From: Bryum argenteum | Taxonomy: Eukaryota; Streptophyta; Bryopsida; Bryales; Bryaceae | Reading direction: 5' to 3' | Length of the DNA: 64,000 bases | Assembly: GCA_037043015.1 (NCBI GenBank) | Contig: CM073328.1 | Span: 9,211,495 to 9,275,494, forward strand | In this document: positions 60,908-64,000 of the stretch, one piece after another | Layout: each line of letters opens with the position of its first letter | Position numbering within the stretch: position 1 is the stretch's first letter | Notes under the pieces: generated by a model | What the model saw: the letters and a program-made list of their open reading frames with translations, nothing else | Databases searched by the model: none | What the model was told of the DNA's origin: nothing | Program-made: the position numbers and the translations under genes

Positions 60908-62355
60908 AACGGAGATTCTCAAAATTGCAAGTAGAGATTAAATAACTTTGCACCAAATTGTATGAACGAGATTGTTCAACTCCTACACTTGAAGACCTAC
61001 TACGATCATTTGCCAGAAACCTTCAAAACGAAACTTTTTGCAAAGGAAGGTGAAGATTTTTACTTTTTGACTTAATTCAAAGTATTTTTAGGATAGTCTA
61101 CTAATTTGTACATGTGCATGTACATCATGACTAAAATTCAAATTTTCTCACAAGTTCTTTATTCCTTGTCATAGGATGAGAAAGGGTCAAAATGAATACC
61201 ATTTTTAGAGGTAGATATGAACTGAAGCTCTTCAAGTTCTTGTTTATAAGTGAGTTGAGTTCATTGTCACATAAGTTTTTACTACCCCATGTTAAAATAC
61301 ATAATGAAAAAAGAAGTAAAATTTCAAATTTTGCTTAATACAATAGTTCATGATTGTGCTAGGATTGCTTTTAGGTAACTTTTGAAAAAGAATGAGAATA
61401 TTTTTCCAGTTTTGGGCAAGTTTCATCATCTTTCGCACTTTCGAATTTTAATACCTTCTAAAGTAGGAGGGATTTTGAAAGCAAAAGTGTTCTTGTTATG
61501 ATGATACAACAAAAAACTTACAATTTGCAAAAGAGTACTTACAATGTTTTTGGTTATGGTTTTGTACATTTGGATATCTCTCTGGCGTGTTGGGGTATAG
61601 TTGTTGAGCTGTACACAATAATTTGTGACAATTACTAAAGTACAAAGTGAGTGACTGTTGGTGGTATGGTTGCAAACTTTTTGTGTGGTGTTATTGACTG
61701 GTAGATGTCCAAAAAATATGTTCATTTTCAATAATTGTGGCGTGTTGGTGAATACTTGTTGAGCCGTCCACATTGACTTGTGACAATTATTCAAAGACAA
61801 AGTGAGTGAATGTTGGTGACGTGTGTGTTGTGAATGCTGGTGTGCATATGTTATGTTTGATCAATTTGTGGGCCTTCATATATGGTGATTTATTATTGGC
61901 TAGTGATATTCTAAAATATCTTACGCATTTAGAGATTTAAGTGGCATGTGATAATTACCAAAAGTAGTTTCTGTGAGCAATACTATAATGGCCTATTATT
62001 AACTAGCTTTAGTAACTTAGTAACAATCACTTAAAATTTTTTTAGTAGGTTACCTCGACAAAGCCTTATTTTTGTGTATTAATATAGTAGTGTAGATTAC
62101 ATCATTCTTTCTTGCTAATAATTTTGGTGCCTCTTGTGATACCACTCTAACCTAATTAGAGACTAGAGTGAATAGAGTGTTCATTGGACCCATTAAGATT
62201 TCTCACTACCAATCTACAACAAATTCAAACTTTATAATGCTTTACGTCAACTGTTGGGTGTTTTTGCAAATTCTCTTGATGGTCAAACTCTTAAGTTAAG
62301 TTCAATACTCTAAGGTTGGATGTTGAAAGTGTTCAGTTTTCCTATCAAAATAAGG
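60908..62355. repeat. AT-rich dispersed repeats
   Basis: 61170-61440 resembles family 2 at low identity; 61560-61850 resembles 49900-50310. 62150-62195 matches 34868-34915. The 124-codon minus-strand ORF at 61426-61800 lies in this repeat and has no domain. Confidence 0.45.
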
Positions 62356-62359
62356 TTAA

Positions 62360-64000
62360 CCCCTAAACGTCCTTGATGTCGAAAAACGACATTGTGGATG
62401 AGGCCGGGGATGTTTGACGGGGTGTCATTTTCTCATCTAGCGTCCGCTTCATCCGTTCTTTTTTTGAGGGCGCGTGAAATTGACTGTAGTTTACTGCTGG
62501 GTAATTGCCATGATTCCATTGTTTACCAAGAATTCTGTAGGGATTTTTGAAGTGGAGGAGGTTTTTGTTTTGAGAGTGATTTTGCACTTTTGATTGAAAA
62601 TTTTGGTGTGGGATTTGAGTGAGGGCAGATGGGAATAGTGCAAAAATTTAGAAAGAAATTGGGCCGCCCTTGACAGTTTAGTTGAAGTAAAAGAGTGATT
62701 TTTGAAAGAAATGTCATAAGGGATAGTAATTAGCATGGCAGGGTTGTTGGACAACCTCCAAACACAGCCTTCATCAAAGTTAGCTACTCCAGATTTGCTA
62801 GTTGGGAGAGTCAAACAACCATTCAAATTTCAAACATGCACATAAAAACTAACCCATGTCTTTCATGACATTCAAAACATACAACAAAATTTAGCATTAT
62901 GAAGCCTCCATTTGCACATTCAAAGCAAGAATTTCAAAATTCAAAAGACAACAACCACCATTCTACTACCGTCAAGAACTAAATGCACAAAGATTTGAAT
63001 AATGACAATAGAAGCTACCAATGCCAAGTAAGTGAGAAATCCATCAACTTCCAAACATTCCTAGAAATACACAAGTCATGGATTTGGTTGAGAGAGCAAT
63101 GGTAGAGATAGAGAGGTGGGGCAAGCATGAGAAGGGACTTGGAGACCAAGAGATAAAGCTTTTGCAAGCTCTCTTGAACAAAGATTATTTGCTCTCATTG
63201 CCTTGTTCAAAGAAAGTAGTCAAGCAAGACACTCCAAGTGGTCTAAGACACTTGTTCTACCACGATGTAGCAGGGATTCTTGGGTGGTTTGAGAGAGTTC
63301 CAGAGGGTGACAAGGGTGGGATTAGTCCACTCATCTACACACTAGTGAGAGAGATTTGGCCAAGTACTAGCAATGGTGACAACAAGAACCATGAAGTCAA
63401 CAAAAACAGTGGAGGGGGGAGAAAGTTGCCTACAACGATTGGATCACATGGCAGTAGGAGTGGAGGAGTCCGTCAATCTGGAGGAGGTCGGTATAGCCGC
63501 GGTGGGAGGTCCAGCAGGAGGAGCTGCATCCCAGTCACGGACAACACACCCCCGGGAGGTCCACAGCCGAAGTCTGATCCCAGTGTCGCAGGAGAGGATC
63601 TGCACAAGAAGTCAACGCCGCTCAACACTCATGGCGCCGACAGCGTCATCGTTGGCGAGGTCCGCCTCCTTGCAGGAGGAGAGATCAGCGCGTGGAAGTT
63701 CGGGGAGGCAGCCTGCGAGGTCATCGAACGGAGGAGCCCAGCAGAGCTTGCGAAGCCATGCGCCCGAGCAGCCACCGACGACAACGACCCAACCTGCAAG
63801 GTCTTTGAGCGGGTCGCAGGTCCACAGACCGGGGCGGAGTGAGGCACCACCGACGAGTGCGATGAGGCTGCGGGGGACGTCGAGGCTGCGATGCAGGTCG
63901 CCACCCGCTGCGACGAGCCAACTTCCTCGCGCAAGGTCAGCGGGACTGAACCCGGAGGGCACCCTGCAGGAAGGGGAGATTTCGGCACCGGCGCGGCAAG
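62360..64000 (+). mobile_element. left end of a TTAA element, right end beyond the window or lost
   Basis: TTAA at 62356-62359 followed by CCCCTAAACGTCCTTGA and a hairpin TGTCG-AAAAA-CGACA 17 bp in (62377-62391). This is the same terminus as the right end of 58087-59066, inverted. No matching opposite end is found before 64000. If the element is long, the ORF at 63078 lies inside it. Confidence 0.6.
63078..63842 (+). CDS. uncharacterised 254-codon ORF
   Basis: Longest open frame of the window. Residues 1-95 are a compact-looking segment with LVERAMVEIERWGKHEKGLG, then QALLNKDYLLSLPCSKK, a RHLFYHDVAGILGWFERVP stretch and IYTLVREIWP. Residues 110-150 are Gly/Ser/Arg-rich (low complexity), and the rest is Ala/Glu/Arg-rich in a sharply GC-richer region. 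Composition changes near 63410, so the second half may be non-coding or a separate exon. No family recognised. Its position 0.7 kb inside a transposon terminus makes an element-encoded protein possible; a host gene entering from the left is the alternative. The true 3' structure lies outside the window. Confidence 0.4.
   Translation: MDLVERAMVEIERWGKHEKGLGDQEIKLLQALLNKDYLLSLPCSKKVVKQDTPSGLRHLFYHDVAGILGWFERVPEGDKGGISPLIYTLVREIWPSTSNGDNKNHEVNKNSGGGRKLPTTIGSHGSRSGGVRQSGGGRYSRGGRSSRRSCIPVTDNTPPGGPQPKSDPSVAGEDLHKKSTPLNTHGADSVIVGEVRLLAGGEISAWKFGEAACEVIERRSPAELAKPCARAATDDNDPTCKVFERVAGPQTGAE

Noticed and set aside
62360-62372. CCCTAAA units resembling telomere repeats at many sites
   Set aside because: Each is a single unit within the inverted ends of TTAA elements and not a tandem run, so these are transposon termini and not interstitial telomeres.

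Overview
This window looks like nuclear DNA of a streptophyte, probably a non-flowering land plant or a charophyte alga. The evidence is spliced genes with GT-AG introns of roughly 50-600 bp, a plant-type CID (PAM2 plus two RRM) RNA-binding gene pair, a plant prenylcysteine methylesterase, a plant-type PARP zinc-finger protein and a telobox promoter motif. Coding islands are GC-rich and sit in very AT-rich, repeat-filled DNA. The species cannot be fixed from sequence alone.

Layout. 1-5100: old repeats and a 34-bp minisatellite. 5653-8581 (+) and 10849-14998 (-): two intact 10-exon copies of a PABP-interacting CID8/9-like gene, tail to tail as an inverted duplication. 15.9-19.2 kb: a decayed satellite of about 210 bp with two DNA-transposon MITEs inside it. 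19-27.9 kb: gene-poor AT-rich DNA with dispersed repeats and a (TA)n tract of about 67 units. 27921-32483 (-): a 12-exon isoprenylcysteine alpha-carbonyl methylesterase (ICME). 33.7-42 kb: MITEs, tandem repeats and one coding remnant. 42550-44324 (+): a six-exon phosphoglycerate-mutase-like phosphatase. 45172-46773 (-): a six-exon protein with two PARP-type zinc fingers and a lysine-rich tail but no PARP catalytic domain. 47.3-54.2 kb: dispersed repeats. 54434-55457 (-): the N-terminal part only of an Integrator subunit 9-like gene, next to a small LEA-like exon. 56.5-64 kb: MITEs, an orphan terminal exon at 59979-60268, and an uncharacterised ORF of 254 codons starting 0.7 kb inside a transposon end.

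The genes do not form a pathway; this is ordinary eukaryotic gene scatter. The unifying feature is a set of TTAA-flanked elements whose ends mostly read CCCCTAAACG, resembling piggyBac-type MITEs. At least five have both ends, and most carry a small hairpin close to one end only. The strongest leads are that element family, the patchy homogenisation between the two CID copies, and the free-standing tandem PARP-finger gene. Exon coordinates come from hand splicing: reading frames close exactly for the two CID genes, the phosphatase and the PARP-finger gene, and also for ICME with one uncertain acceptor.
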